DNA of 64,000 nt from Leptodontidium sp. MPI-SDFR-AT-0119 (Eukaryota; Ascomycota; Leotiomycetes; Helotiales; Leptodontidiaceae), in the NCBI GenBank assembly GCA_020726505.1, contig JAHLEZ010000027.1:496001-560000 (forward strand). Reading direction: 5' to 3'. Under the pieces are notes generated by a model. The model made no database searches. It saw only the letters and a list, made by a program, of their open reading frames with translations, and was not told where the DNA came from. This document shows positions 1-11,520 of the stretch, in pieces (positions within the stretch are counted from its first letter, which is position 1; each line of letters begins with the position of its first letter). The translations under genes and the position numbers were made by a program.

Positions 1-1
1 G

Positions 2-315
2 CACCGTTTCCAACCGCGTGGGATACGCACCCAGCAGCTTCCTAGACGCCAAACAAAGACAATCCAGTACCGAGTCAAATGGGGCGAACGTCCAAATACG
101 TCTGATTCTTGGGTCAATGAAGACGATGTACAGATATCAATGCCACCGCTACCTTGCGAGCGATTCTTTCAAAACTCGGTCCCACAGGTAAAAAGGGACT
201 CGGCAATGGCAAGATTTTCGAGTACCTGGTCGATGAGCTCTCCACCTGGATCGCTAAAGATCAACTGCGAATCTCACTCAGTCCTATGTTACTTGCTGAG
301 CTTAGAGGTAACTAG
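2..315 (+). pseudogene. Chromodomain protein fragment, cut by window edge and frameshifted
   Basis: The frame starting at base 2 is open through the left edge. It contains a chromodomain core (YRVKW, then SWVNEDDV, about bases 68-130), the aromatic-cage pattern of chromodomains that bind methylated histone tails. It continues into MPPLPCERF and is open to base 349 but loses sense after about base 185. A neighbouring frame (about 202-315) reads on sensibly as GNGKIFEYLVDEL and ends at TAG 313-315. I infer a one-base frameshift or a missed intron near 185-200. The 5' part lies outside the window. It could be a small host chromodomain protein or the integrase tail of a chromovirus-type Gypsy element; I see no integrase or LTR to decide. 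Confidence 0.5.
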
Positions 316-616
316 TAGCGTCATGAGCGTCTTGTTTTGGAAATCTTGAGTAACAATTGGCTAACGGAACAAAATTTAAACAGCGTCTTCCCCTAATCCC
401 TTGAGCCGAGTGCCAGTCTGAGATCCATCCCAAGCATCCAGCAACTCCGATCAACGATAAGCACGACGATACTCTCACTGCTCCACCAGGCCCGTCACGA
501 AGCGGCGACCCTGATACAAGGAAACGGGGAGAGAAGCGGAGGCACCAAAGGACATGTGTACCGAGAACAAAAGAAGCAAAGCAAAAAGTAGATCCTGCAG
601 AGCAGCGGATAGTGTA

Positions 617-1480
617 TTATAGTAGAAAAATCCCAAGCCCAGCTATGCTGGCAGCCGCACTAAGAAGCGTAGACCCCAACTGTGCTCTAACTGCTATATT
701 TGTCGCCTTCGGGCTATTATTTATAATGCTTGAACCCATCGTCGATGTACTAGTAGCACTGCTTGATAGCGGACCTCCTGTCGCCGAAGAAGTTAGAGTG
801 CCTAAGGTTGTGGCCAACGCGGCTGAGATGCTGCTCGCCTGTACCGTATCGATTTTCGCGCCACATGGATTGGCAGTGCCTGGTGTGCCGCCCAGTTGCG
901 GACATCCCGTCCAATTGGCCACAATGCCAAACTGCCCTGCCAAAGTCGAACAATTTCTCGTGAAAACCGGAGAAGCACCGCCATCCTTCACAGTAAAGCT
1001 CATGGAGCCCTGAATCGGAAGCGCGGATCGGATTGTAAGGAATTCACCGTCAGCAGTAGGAGTACAGGTGCTTGCTATGGAGTACGACCAGCCGAGCGCC
1101 CATTTCCCGGCTGGCACCTTAGTGTTAGCTATAGAGTCGCCAGGCCATTCGGTGGAGTTCACGATGATAAATGGGTCGGAGGTCGGGAGCAGGTTGTACG
1201 GGCGCAAGTTGTTCGGGAGCAAGTATATGGTGCCGCTCGGAAAGGTTTCGGGGCCAGAATATCCGTCAACTACGCCGGTGATGTTCCACGTGAATTCGAA
1301 GCCAAAAGCCCAGGCTGCGGCAGCATTTTGGATGACGAAGATGACTGGGAAAGGGTCGATGGGGGCATAGGTTTCGTTGAGCGGGAACACAAGATCGAGC
1401 TCAACCGTGGTGGGAAGGGTTATCGAGTCTGCGGCGGCCCAGGTCACCCAAGAGAAGAGGAAGAGCAGGAGAACAAACAT
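617..1480 (-). CDS. Secreted DUF7136-family protein, probably GPI-anchored
   Basis: Single-exon gene of 287 residues from an ATG at 1478-1480. A hydrophobic signal peptide (about residues 1-18, MFVLLLFLFSWVTWAAADS) is followed by a globular region (about 20-200) with the DUF7136 pattern: VELDLVFPLNETY, PFPVIFVIQN, then a cysteine-containing end (about 175-207). N-glycosylation sequons are present, for example NETY, NITG, NSTE and NWTG. A Ser/Thr/Gly-rich linker (about 213-255) leads to a hydrophobic C-terminus (LGSTLLSAAASIAGLGIFLL) typical of a GPI-attachment signal. Together these place it on the cell surface or wall. The biochemical function of DUF7136 is unknown. No neighbour suggests a pathway. 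Confidence 0.85.
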   Translation of the reverse strand: MFVLLLFLFSWVTWAAADSITLPTTVELDLVFPLNETYAPIDPFPVIFVIQNAAAAWAFGFEFTWNITGVVDGYSGPETFPSGTIYLLPNNLRPYNLLPTSDPFIIVNSTEWPGDSIANTKVPAGKWALGWSYSIASTCTPTADGEFLTIRSALPIQGSMSFTVKDGGASPVFTRNCSTLAGQFGIVANWTGCPQLGGTPGTANPCGAKIDTVQASSISAALATTLGTLTSSATGGPLSSSATSTSTMGSSIINNSPKATNIAVRAQLGSTLLSAAASIAGLGIFLL

Positions 1481-1619
1481 AATCAGTCCCCTGCAGGTTT
1501 AAGGTCAAAAGGTTGGATTTCGCGTTGCTCGAGGCGCTTTAGTGAGTGAACTTTTGCAGGTAGACCGGAAGGTTGAAGGGCAACTAACTCTTGGCGTTTG
1601 AGTTCCTTATTTATATAGC

Positions 1620-3380
1620 TTAACTTAAGGTTTCGGAGCTTATTACCTATTGCGCTGTTACTACCGCTGCACCCCGCTTAAGATAGAGGAACATCAAAGT
1701 CCCACTGTTCAAACTCTATCTATTCAAGACAGCACTTATAAAATTTAGAATGAACTTTGCACACTTGTCGCGCAGAAGGTGATCTATAATTACGCAAGAG
1801 GACTTAAAGCGGCTTTCATTTTATAGGAAGGCAGCAGCAATGTTGAGTATAAACTCGGAAGAATCGCTTGCAAGGCTGCACCGCGGTGGCTGCGCAGCGG
1901 ATAAGCATCGGCCTAACTTTCCTCCAATTCTCAAACAGTCTAATTCATTAACTTAAGTTACTACAAGTTCAATCATCTACAGCACGGACGAGGAATCACC
2001 TGCGCAAGATCCGGCTCTTACATTCTACCACATGCGGTGCAGTTCTAATGCCCTTACCACCAAATACAATAACCTACTAAGCGGAGGTTGATTTCTTGCA
2101 CAGTGGTGGTCCTCTCTATTTATATTATCCCTGCCAGCCCCGTGTCCGTACCCATGCCCATTCCTTCCCCAGGTTTCTGCCCGTAGATTACGTACAATCA
2201 TTTATAATATGGCATCGGAATTGACGCCCAAGCTGGCGAGTCCATCGCAGGCGAGATCCCAGTATTACGCAACTGGATGACCTAATGATATGCTTTGATC
2301 ATGGAAACAGTGGCGGTGGTGGATTTCTTGCATCTCCATCTATTCTCCGGGCTTGAGATGTCTGTTCTAACGTCTGGGATTTGTGCCTTATATGGCTTGA
2401 CGCACTCCTTCCCATCATCTTCTTTCTTAAATATTATAAAATAATTCCAACTAGTCTCTCAGAACCAAATCAAGGTGCGACATGAAAAGTAGTTATGACT
2501 ACGTGCTAATGCATATGCAATATATATTAATCTTAGAAGCCTCTAACTAACGTTCTAAAGTAACTAGCGTGAGCAAAATTAATCATATAAATCAATTAAT
2601 ATTTGATTAATTTGATTTGATTTGATTTGATTTTGATTAATTAATCTGATTAATGACTTTTTTATTTAAATATTTATATATAATATAAGAATAGATTAAA
2701 TAAGCGAGTACTTTAATAAATAAAGAATGAATTAAAGAATAATCAACTTATAAACTACTTAATTAAATAAATAATAAACTAACTAATAAACTAACTAAAT
2801 TAAGTAAAGTATGTTTCTTACTCTATTTGGGTTAAGCGAGGCTCTCTAGATTAACCGAGACTCTTAGACTTTAACTGATTCTATTATTAGTATATACTAA
2901 CCCTCTTTAAGCTTAATTTTATAATCTAGTCCTAATTAGGATGCGGCTCTTATATTAATCAAATTAATCAATTAATGCTTGATTAATTTGATTTGATTTG
3001 ATTTGATTATGATTAATCAAGATTTTACTTGATTTGAATATGATTAATAGCCATTAATCAAATCAAATCAAATCATTTTTTACGCTGAAAGTAACTACCG
3101 TTCTTTCAACTGTTGGCTTAATAAGGCAATTGGGATTGCTCCCTTTTCTGCACCTTGCTTTGTTTAGATCTCAGTTCTCCGTATTCCGACATTGTAGTAT
3201 ATCGTACCTATTGATTGTGTAGTAGGGCATCACTTAATAGTCTCATAATCAATTGACCTCCTGCACATACTACAGTCTAGCAGTAGTCAATCTCGAGATC
3301 AGCGAAGAGAAAAGAAAAAAAATTTAAGCGGTGAATCGTTGAAACAAGCGAATTACGGTGTCCGTCCTTTTTATTCATGA
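1620..3380. other. Gene-free, AT-rich intergenic region
   Basis: No convincing open frame on either strand. AT content rises strongly after about 2400. The only structure seen is the (TTGAT)n repeat pair annotated separately. Confidence 0.6.
2577..3084. repeat. Paired (TTGAT)n / TTGATTAAT repeat blocks
   Basis: Two related blocks (about 2577-2655 and 2956-3084) share the order AATCAATTAAT, TTGATTAATTTGATT, then four TTGAT units. They flank about 300 bp of AT-rich sequence. The second block ends with the reverse complement (ATTAATCAAATCAAATCAAA), so it can fold on itself. It may be a decayed MITE or a replication-slippage satellite; no target duplication was identified. Confidence 0.6.
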
Positions 3381-3906
3381 ACTTCTACTACGCCCCCTCG
3401 TAGCTAGAATCGTTCCTCATGCTCACGGAGGTACTATCGACGAGCCGTTGCAGGATCCGAAGACACTGCGAGCCTTTATATTTCTCGAATAATCTCGTCG
3501 TTCTCTGCAATGGTGTTCCGCGCGCCCTTTGGTGATAGCGCCGAGCGAACAAGTCTTCCTTCCCCAGCCGAAGTATCATTCCAAGTATGGCTGCGGTCCT
3601 TTCTAATGAAGAGCATAATAATTCTTCTTTGCGTCCAACACGACAATCTGAATTGCAGCCAAAGTTCCACGCCCGTCAAATAGCGTCCCCGAGATCTCTT
3701 CAGCAATCAGAGGATACAACTAGATTCAAACCAATAATTTCATTAACCGATCGTAGAACTTCAGCTCCATTTTATCCAAGGACTTTGCACGCGGACCCGA
3801 CTATTCCTTCATCCCCTTCAAACAGCTTATCGACCGACGCTAGCAGGGAGGACCATAACAACAAAGTCCAAATTGTACCCCCCCCCCCCCCTATAAAGAC
3901 AAAGGG

Positions 3907-4260
3907 TGTTACGGCGAAATCCAAGACCTGGAAACTCCGCAAAAAACCCGCTCAGAGAGTCCCGATCCGGTTTCACCAACTTCGAACGACATTTAGATTA
4001 ATATATCAAAACCGCTATCTCTGGACCCAGCTGAATATACAGAGGACAGTGCAGCGGTACGAAAACGGCCGTCGAGGAATGTAGATTACTTATCGTATAA
4101 TTGAAAGGAGGAAGATATTTGGTCGTCATGGAAGGATATTGCAGCGAAGCGAAAGGTGTCCAGCAATAGCGCGAGGTTGAAAAATGCGTGTTGGAGAACG
4201 TGGGCAAAGTCAAAGTCAAAAAATAAGCTCAAGACGGTCTCTCCAGAATCGCTCAATTAG
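3907..4260 (+). pseudogene. Remnant of a DUF1752 (GATA-like, Reg1/AreA-type) domain gene
   Basis: One frame reads CYGEIQDLETPQK..., then RNVDYLSYN-stop-KEEDIWSSWKDI, KRKVSSNSARLKNACWRTW and LKTVSPESLN-stop. This closely follows the conserved fungal domain DUF1752 (PF08550), found in the Snf1-pathway phosphatase regulator Reg1 and in AreA-like proteins, whose core runs VDYLSHxWKEEDIWSSW...SNSARLENASWRTW...LKTVSPETLNWL. Two in-frame stops break it (TAG about 3997, TGA about 4102), and the frame ends at TAG 4258-4260 where the family has Trp (LNW). The TGA and the last TAG are what TGG-to-TGA/TAG changes would give, as expected of RIP. A plausible N-terminal part lies in another frame at about 3500-3680. 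The overlapping ATG frame 3587-4084 is a by-product. Domain identity is from memory of the family. Confidence 0.6.
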
Positions 4261-5541
4261 TACGCTTTGATACTAGCACGATTTTAGATCTCTGGAGCAG
4301 CCGTGCTTGCTGATGTCCACCGGGCGCATGGGAAGGGCATCTTCTGGGCTGGTAGAAGGCATAGAACTTACTAGAAACCAATGTGCCGTATTTATTTGCC
4401 CCAACCACCAAGTAGCCTGGAGGGGGAAAACGGAGGTCGCGAATCCAATAACATAATCTCTTAACTCTATGGGAAAATCGTCTTGACTCTAATCCAACTA
4501 TCGTGCTTGATAAGAGGAATGCACTGACCGATGCAAACATGGCGATGGCGCAATTCATTACTAGTTGTATTGGCTTCTTCGATCTCGGAACTTCGGATCC
4601 CTGTTCCATTTCGCTCTGGTTTTAGTCGACGGTGGGAGGTGCCATTTTACATGAGCCTCGAATTCGTTAAGACCAAGCAGAACAGACAACCTCATCTAAC
4701 GTTAATTCACCGCCTAACGCATTTCTTCCGAGACATCGCACTTGGAGTTGTGGTGGGCTTCTATTCACACTTCCTGAGACTTACTCGCAAGTACGAAGGC
4801 GTCAATGCTTTTAGTTTCCTTGAGGAATGCAATATTTTATGTTAAATTATGCATTTGGCTTTTGCTAAGCTCGGTGCTCTAGGACAGGGTAATTTCTTGA
4901 ATGGCATTTCGGGTTATTAAAAGTTGGTTTATAAGAATTATTGTATAAATTAAGTAGTAAGATGGATAGTGTTTTTTGGGATATCCGGAAGAGTGGCGGA
5001 AAGTAAAGAACTGGGGCCATCTCTATTCAAGATGAGATATCGGCAGAAAAGACCTAGGGCCGACTTCGGTCTGCTGCTAAGGAGGGGTCACTCTTAGAAC
5101 TTCTTGCTTGTTGTTGGTGAAGCCTCGAATAGCGGAATCGGCAATGAAATAAGGTTGTGGATGAGTTGAGATGAAATATCCTTCTGCAAGTTAGCGGAGC
5201 TCTGCACCCCCCTCCCCCCCCCCGAAATCGAACAGAATGACTAGTCTAAATAAAGTTTACTGTCTCCTCGTAACTGTGGAGGTCGCAGGAAACTAGTGCA
5301 AAGGGTGACTTAATCAGATGGGCCAATGGTTCGTGAAGGGTCCATCTCCAGGCCTTCAATACAGCCAGCAGCACACCTCAAGTCATTAATGAGTAGCAAC
5401 ATGAACCTCAGATTACGGCGAAAGACTAATGAGCAAGCGAATTTAGCTATCAGTTGCGTGATCATCCGTTACGGAGGGAAACTACAGGAAAACAGCCATG
5501 ATATAACTACAAAATGCTCTTCCAAAACAACGGGTTCGAAA

Positions 5542-7290
5542 CTAATGGACAGAGCCACCTTTTGCTCTCATGCTGGCTCCAAATTTGTGGAGACAGATCA
5601 AAATCGCCAATCCGACGGCGACCAGCACAGCTTGAACGCCGAAGGAAATACCGTATCCATCCTTCTCACCCCATGGTTGCTGAAAATACCCGACGGTGAA
5701 GCCTCCGCAAACGCGAGCAAAATTGAGGAAGCAGGAAACCTCTCCAGATCTTGCTGGGTACGAGTCCAAAGCATAGGTTGTGATAGCCACAGATGCTAAC
5801 ATGACCCCAAAAACGTACATTCCCCATCCCATAACAATGGCCGAGTAGTGGAGATGCTTTTCTAGTGCTTGGCCAACGATTATGAGGCCGGGGATCATGA
5901 AAAATGCAGCAATATAATTGGTCCAGAGTCGTGCCTCGGGCTTAAAGATTCCATGGTGCTTTCGGATGTATCGATTTGCGAGGAAGTCGTTGAAGAAATG
6001 GCCAAAGAGCTCGCCCAGAGAAACACCAACGATGGGCGTCAGGTATAGAAACCCAAGGGCCTTGGCGTTGAAGCCATACCCCCCGACTGCTTTGGGGGTT
6101 GCGAATAAAATGGACGAAGTAATGTTAATACCAACAGACCACATGAAGCTTAACATCCTACCGTTTCACATATTAGTGCCACAGACAAATCATAGAGGCG
6201 TAGGTTGAAATCTTACTGATAAGTCATGGTTGGAATCATGATGGGCTTGATAAAAACGGACCACAAGCGAAGGTAGGAAGTGGTGATTGGCAGGAAGTAA
6301 CCATCATGCACCCGAATTTGCCAGAATCCGACCAGCCGGGATAATCTGTCGCCTCTTGAAGGCTGATCCGCTTGGGCTATGTCGCGTCTGTACCACGATT
6401 CATCGGCGAAGAGGACAATAAGAACGAGATCAAAGCAACAGATGGCGAAAACGAGCCAGAACACATCTCTCCATGATCCAGTGCCATCGATGATAAAATT
6501 GCCAAACATCGGTCCGCAGTACGGAGACAGCAAGAAGAGACCTGCCCAGAGGCCAATTTTACGCGCATGCTCATGGAAGTAAAACATGTCTTTGATATAT
6601 GCCAGGCCGATTGTCTGGCCCGATGTTAGCGTAAAACCTTGGAGTGCCCGTAGACCGTAGAAGACCGAGAAGTTTGTCGTGAGACAGCAACCTAAGGTGA
6701 AGAAGGTCCCTGCCAGTACGGTCCAGAATAGAACCGGTGCTCGACCCCAGAAGTAGACGCACGGAATCCACCATATGCCGCCAATTCCCCTGTGAATTGA
6801 CTGTCAGCGCTGTGTCACCGAAAAAGGAAAACACGCACGAGACTTGATACTCACAGCATAATTACATTCAAATTTCCAGCGTAATTGACCTTGTTAGGGC
6901 TCATATTCCACTCTTCTCCTTGCGGAATGATACATGGTATTCCGGCACCGGAACTGAAATCTCCGCAGAATGCTGACAAGGCTACGATGAATAAAATCAT
7001 ATGCTTCTTGGACCATGGCCAATTGAGAGGGTCCTCAGGATCATCTGATGGCTGTGGGATTAAGACAGTCTATGTACATTATCAGCACCAAAAATCCCGG
7101 GACTTTCTGTGGTGTTTTGCAAACATACATGCTTATCCTTGGCTAACCTAAGCGAGCCTGCATCTCCTTTCTCATCGTCTACTCGGATGTCAAGCAACAC
7201 TGCAGCATTTCCTTGGTCAATCTCCTGCACGTGACGAGAATGGACAACTCCATTCTCGATGTGGAGGCTGTCGGCTTTGGCGTCTGCCAT
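5542..7290 (-). CDS. Major facilitator superfamily transporter (DHA1-like)
   Basis: Four exons: 7290-7129, 7069-6855, 6789-6217, 6157-5542 (introns GTATGT..AG, GTGAGT..AG, GTAAGA..AG). They join in frame to 521 residues from ATG 7288-7290. After a hydrophilic N-terminus comes the fungal MFS entry signature IPQPSDDPEDPLNWPWSKK, then about twelve hydrophobic segments in two halves separated by a charged loop (ADESWYRRDIAQADQPSRGD). The fold is that of plasma-membrane proton-coupled efflux or uptake carriers. The short loop and LNWPW motif fit drug:H+ antiporter-like carriers, but the substrate cannot be read from sequence. It has no biosynthetic gene as neighbour; the PKS is about 50 kb away, so I do not link them. 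Confidence 0.9.
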
Positions 7291-7299
7291 GATGAAGAA

Positions 7300-8700
7300 A
7301 AGTGCTGAATGCTAATGTCTACTAATGGAGGATATGGGATTCACAGTCCTAGTTATAATAGTCAGTAACGCGGCAGATTTCAATGAATTAATATGTGAAC
7401 ACGGCAACTGGGAACTTAGGTGTTAGGGTGAGTAAGACGGGGGATTCGGGGGAAACGAGGGGGGAAACCGTGCCTCCCTGAACTGTCCACACGACAGCAA
7501 GTTTCTCCAGACCACGCACTTGGGCCAGGAGTCACTCTACGATGCATCTCATCTCCAAGCAAGCGATCTCAGCAAATATTTCAAGCATCACTTCCCATTC
7601 AAGATCAGTTCTTGCAACGCCTCGCCAGCCACTTTTGGTCGGCACTTCTATCACTCGCCAGTGAGACCGTTTACGCGAAGTTTATACTTTCCTAGCCCCA
7701 CATACCCCGTACTTTATGTGCAGTTTCGGCAACGAAGCTCGGCAATTATCAACATCACGTGTTGAACTTGCGCCACAAAGGCGCGTCGCACGTCTTCCTC
7801 AATTTGTCCAAGGCCATGGCCACGCGATATATATATAAAATAAAATAAAACGGCACAGTAAGCTAACGTCGGGCCCATTGAGAAGCCATTCTCACGCCTT
7901 AGGTGGCATACATCACGTGATGTTCAACAACTTGGCTGAATTTTGGGGAAAGGTATTATTTTCTTAAAGAGGAGAGACAAGACACAAGAATATCTCAAAC
8001 CTAGCCTGGAATAGTTCTAAGATCGTGATGCTAGGAAGCGTACCGCGCATCGCAGTTATCAGGGCGGCGTAGGACGAACTAAGAAGCCTTTATGAGTCTA
8101 AGAGCTCGAGACAATAATATTTCTCTTGTGCGTGAATCAAAAGGCAAGACATATCTCTTATATTTTCATATTTTCGACTGACAAAGCAGCGCGAGCTTCC
8201 GCATTCTCTGAACTGGGCTTCAAAGCGATCCATGAGCCCAGTGTAAGCAAATGCGATCCGCCTCATGTACAATCACCCACTTTTTTAGCGTTCCAGAAGA
8301 GTCAAAGGCAAACTGGCTTAAGTCCGATTCGCCATCCGTAATTTACTACCACTCGGCAACTGTGATTGTTCACAATAATAGGAACAAGTAACTATCCTGC
8401 TATTGTGCTTCTCGTATATTTCAAGTCCAGTTTCCTTGATTCCCGTAGTTCCAAAGCATACTGTTTAATCAGTCGCACAATAACACACCTCCGTAATCTC
8501 CTCATGCCTCGTATAGTTTATCACTTTTACACAAAGGTTGAAGCTTCACAATCTGTCGACTCCAAAGCCCTCAAGCTTATGACCCTTGTACTCTTGAAAC
8601 TTCGCAAGAATACTGAGCCTTGGCTTTGGAATGTCTAGACATGGAGACACGAGAGGACCACAAATTTGAAAACAGCTCTAAAGCGACTGCACAAAGTGGT
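7300..8700. other. Intergenic region without a supported gene
   Basis: Only short incidental frames. It includes a (TA)n-like tract at about 7828-7850 and the upstream region of the MFS gene. Nothing conserved recognised. Confidence 0.5.
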
Positions 8701-8713
8701 ACCAATTGCTGCG

Positions 8714-9155
8714 CTAACAGAAATAATCAGAGTGCTTGATGAAGAGTTGTTTCACTGGCAAAAGCAGACAGCCGGCCATCAAAAGCCCCACAGCAGGAGC
8801 AATAAATCCAGTAGCTACACCAGCAGCTGCTCCAGTGGTAACTCCTCTGGCCATGGCACCTTGAATGACCTTCAAGGTTCCATTACGCCTTGTCAAAATG
8901 TCAGTCAGAGGACGTCAAAGAAAGCCGAGAGGATTTCACGGCGGAGGACTGCAGAGGTTTGAACTCCCCAACATAAAACTGTCCTTTGTTGTCATATAGC
9001 CAAATTTACCTTGCGCTTGATTGTATTTCCAAGTTTTCTTGTTCTGGCGTATATGATATTTGCTGATTTTTCACAGGCAACCACACCAACCGGTACACCT
9101 GGACCTGACTTAGTAGAAAGTGACGTAGATCCACCCCGTAGTGGTCATCAGACAT
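8714..9155 (-). CDS. Small glycine-rich membrane protein, hypothetical
   Basis: Predicted from two frames that join through a clean intron: exon 9155-9010 (ATG at 9153-9155), donor GTAAAT, branch-like CTGAC, acceptor at 8890-8889, exon 8888-8714. The product would have 106 residues. The first half is polar (MSDDHYGVDLRHFLLSQ..., PEQENLEIQSSAR). The second half holds a hydrophobic stretch with spaced glycines (GAMARGVTTGAAAGVATGF then IAPAVGLLMAGCLLLP), resembling a glycine-zipper membrane segment. I do not recognise the family. A second frame is also open across exon 1, so this model is uncertain. Confidence 0.35.
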
Positions 9156-9472
9156 TCCTGTCAGATTATCAAGAGTAGATAGAGAAGTATGACGCAGCGG
9201 TGATCGCTAATCAAGAGAAGAATAGCAATACCTTGTCCGTTATTTCCACATTAAGAGGACTCCAATAACGTCGCAGCCTCGACGTCGATATCTAGAAGAA
9301 ACGACCAAAGCGAAGGAAACACAGATCTGCTACATCGAACGCCGAGCTTGCTGTCACTACCCGGCCTGAAGGCAAGATTTCTCATTTTCACCATCGCCAA
9401 ACAAACAACAACACTCGCGGATTCAACAATCAACTGTGCGGCCCCGATCTTAACGTCCTCGTGGCTGCCAAG

Positions 9473-9832
9473 ATGCCGAGAAACACTTCGCCCAAACGCA
9501 AGGCAAACTTCATTAACAGGGTTCTGGCACTTGTCAATATCGAGAGGGTCAAGAAATGAGATAAAGGACGGGGTACTGATCTTGACGGTACAGGCAATTC
9601 TCAAACGAACAGAGAAAGACGTGAAAGGACGAAGGCGAACGGCGATATGCTGCGGAGTGAAGACAAAGCGCGCAAAGACTCGATGCCGCGCCGACACGAG
9701 ACAAGTCAAGGTCAATCGAGCTACACCAACGCCGGCAGAACGATGCTCGATCCTAAGGAAGTGAGAAACTGCGTTAATAAAGTAGTTCAGGACTGGAACT
9801 CTTCGCCATCTGTTCTGAGAAGCCGGGCATGA
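9473..9832 (+). pseudogene. Decayed coding fragment, unknown family
   Basis: A single frame from ATG 9473 reads MPRNTSPKRKANFINRVLAL... to a TGA at 9557-9559, continues in the same frame (DKGRGTDLDGTGNSQTN...) and ends with TMLDPKEVRNCVNKVVQDW... and TGA 9830-9832. The lone internal TGA is the kind of stop RIP makes from TGG. Composition is GC-rich and protein-like, unlike the AT-rich DNA that follows. Antisense frames here start at non-ATG codons and are less convincing. No family recognised. Confidence 0.35.
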
Positions 9833-9951
9833 CCCATCAACTTTGGTAGCATCATGGAATAATCGTTAATACCTAAGTCATTTCAGGATGCCTTACCTTG
9901 ATCTCAATGGCAATCTCCCAAGGAGCACCAAACATTCAGACCGAGCCCATC

Positions 9952-9997
9952 TACGGAGGTCGCGGCAAAAAGTCATGGGTGCGCCACCACCTTGGCG
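9952..9997 (+). repeat. Left arm of 46-bp perfect inverted repeat
   Basis: Bases 9952-9997 are, by my reading, the exact reverse complement of 11521-11566. Both arms are GC-rich (core GGTCGCGGCAAAAAGTCATG) and bound a very AT-rich 1.5-kb block. The left arm lies in an open frame (GGRGKKSWVRHHLGDAK) that ends at TAA near 10073. Confidence 0.8.
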
Positions 9998-11520
9998 ATG
10001 CCAAGCCCCTAGAGTTCAGTGACTCTTGGCACTCCTCCTTCACTCAATTTCTATTGGAATCTGATGAATTTTAACATTCTCAATTTATCATACTCTATCT
10101 GGATTTCGTTGCTTATTACCTGACCCTTCTACATACTCATTTCCCTCTTCCAAAGCAATTACTTCTTGTATATGCCTTAGAATTCTCTTAATCTATCGTT
10201 AAATACGCTCTTAAGACAACCCCTTTTAATAATCTAACTAATCTTACTCCATTTGCTTTTAACTTATTACAGCTCTATATTTTATTGTTTCTTTTTTTAT
10301 TTAAAACCACAAGGGTTTAATTATATTCAAATTAGGAGAATTCGCTAACTAAATCATACGAGTTATCTCCTACAAGTTATATACTCGGTGTTAATATAAA
10401 TGAGCGTGTAGAGAAGCATTGTCTTCCTAAACAAGTGTATTAAGTCGATCTTTCTTACACTTCTTTACAAAAGGTAAGAGCTTTTCTTAAAGAATAAGCT
10501 TTTAATATCGATACTAATCGATGCCTCCCTTGGACTCTCGAACAAGTTTACTAGTTGCTTTCCCCCACTTCCACGTTAGTTTTTTCCCTGGCATTCTCCG
10601 AGAGAGTCGTGTTCGCCGCATTATAGTCTCAAGCTCCCAATTAACCTTACACTCCGGCTCAAGGAGCTTATTCTGTTCTTTAAGCTAACGATTAGCCTCC
10701 TTTCTCTCCGCTTTCGTCTTATCCTTCTATATATAACATGGCCCCTTCTTATTATACGAAAAACAACCCTAAAACATAAATTACTTGTATCCCTTCTAGT
10801 GTCGACGAATAACGTGAGGATAATAGGTTTTGTGTCTCTTTCGCCAGACTCTAATTCAACCTCGTTAACCTCCTATTATTACAAAAGTTTCGTCTAACTA
10901 AATGACGCGTTTTTAATCTTCAAGAGTCTAATTCGCGTAGTCTCGATACTACTAAAGACGAATAGCTTTTGCCGCAAGTGTAAGACCTAGTTTATAACTT
11001 AGTTTAAAGGTTCCGTAACTTAGCTTTGCGAGAATTAACTAAATAGTACGTGCCGAGACTTTAAATATAGGATTCTTCTCAGCGAAGATATTAGCAATTG
11101 CTTGAGTAAAAAGTGTTCGTGTAATAGAGTTCTTCGTAAAAATCCTTTCGACTTCTTGTTGTATCTCTTCTATAGCTTTAATAGGTCTTCTTAATTAATC
11201 TCTATCCTTTATATACATAATTAAAAGCTTTCGGTCTTCCTTTTAGCTCGTAACCTCTTGAAATCGCAACCTTCTAAAGCCAATAAATTAAAGTAGGAGA
11301 AATAGAAGTAATTTCGTTAATTAGAGCTACTAGAACTCTAATTTCAAGAAGAACAAGAGCTTGAAGTCGTGTACTAACATTATAATGGCTTTGGCGTACA
11401 TTCGAAGTCATTTTGGTAATGTAAATTAATAAATTAAGCTTCAAAATTAAGTAATAAAAGTGGGATATTTACATTCCTCATCATTTCAAAGATGCCCCGC
11501 GATGCGCTGGCATGCCAAGG
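9998..11520. other. AT-rich decayed block between the inverted repeat arms
   Basis: About 1.5 kb, strongly AT-rich and dense with TA dinucleotides and stops in all frames, consistent with RIP-eroded transposon DNA. No recognisable protein motif found by eye. Confidence 0.5.

Noticed and set aside
896..1549. 217-codon plus-strand frame over the DUF7136 gene
   Set aside because: Antisense shadow of the signal-peptide-bearing DUF7136 gene; begins at a common internal Met and has no motif.
3587..4084. 165-codon ATG frame on the plus strand
   Set aside because: Low-complexity translation; the overlapping frame carries the conserved DUF1752 motifs, so this frame is a by-product of the pseudogene.
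4253..4609. 118-codon minus-strand ATG frame with one hydrophobic stretch (IAMFASVSAFLLSSTIVGL)
   Set aside because: No recognisable family, no partner exon, and a competing plus-strand frame; insufficient to call a gene.
9251..9715. 154-codon minus-strand frame
   Set aside because: Begins at a TTG, not ATG, and is antisense to a more protein-like plus-strand frame.
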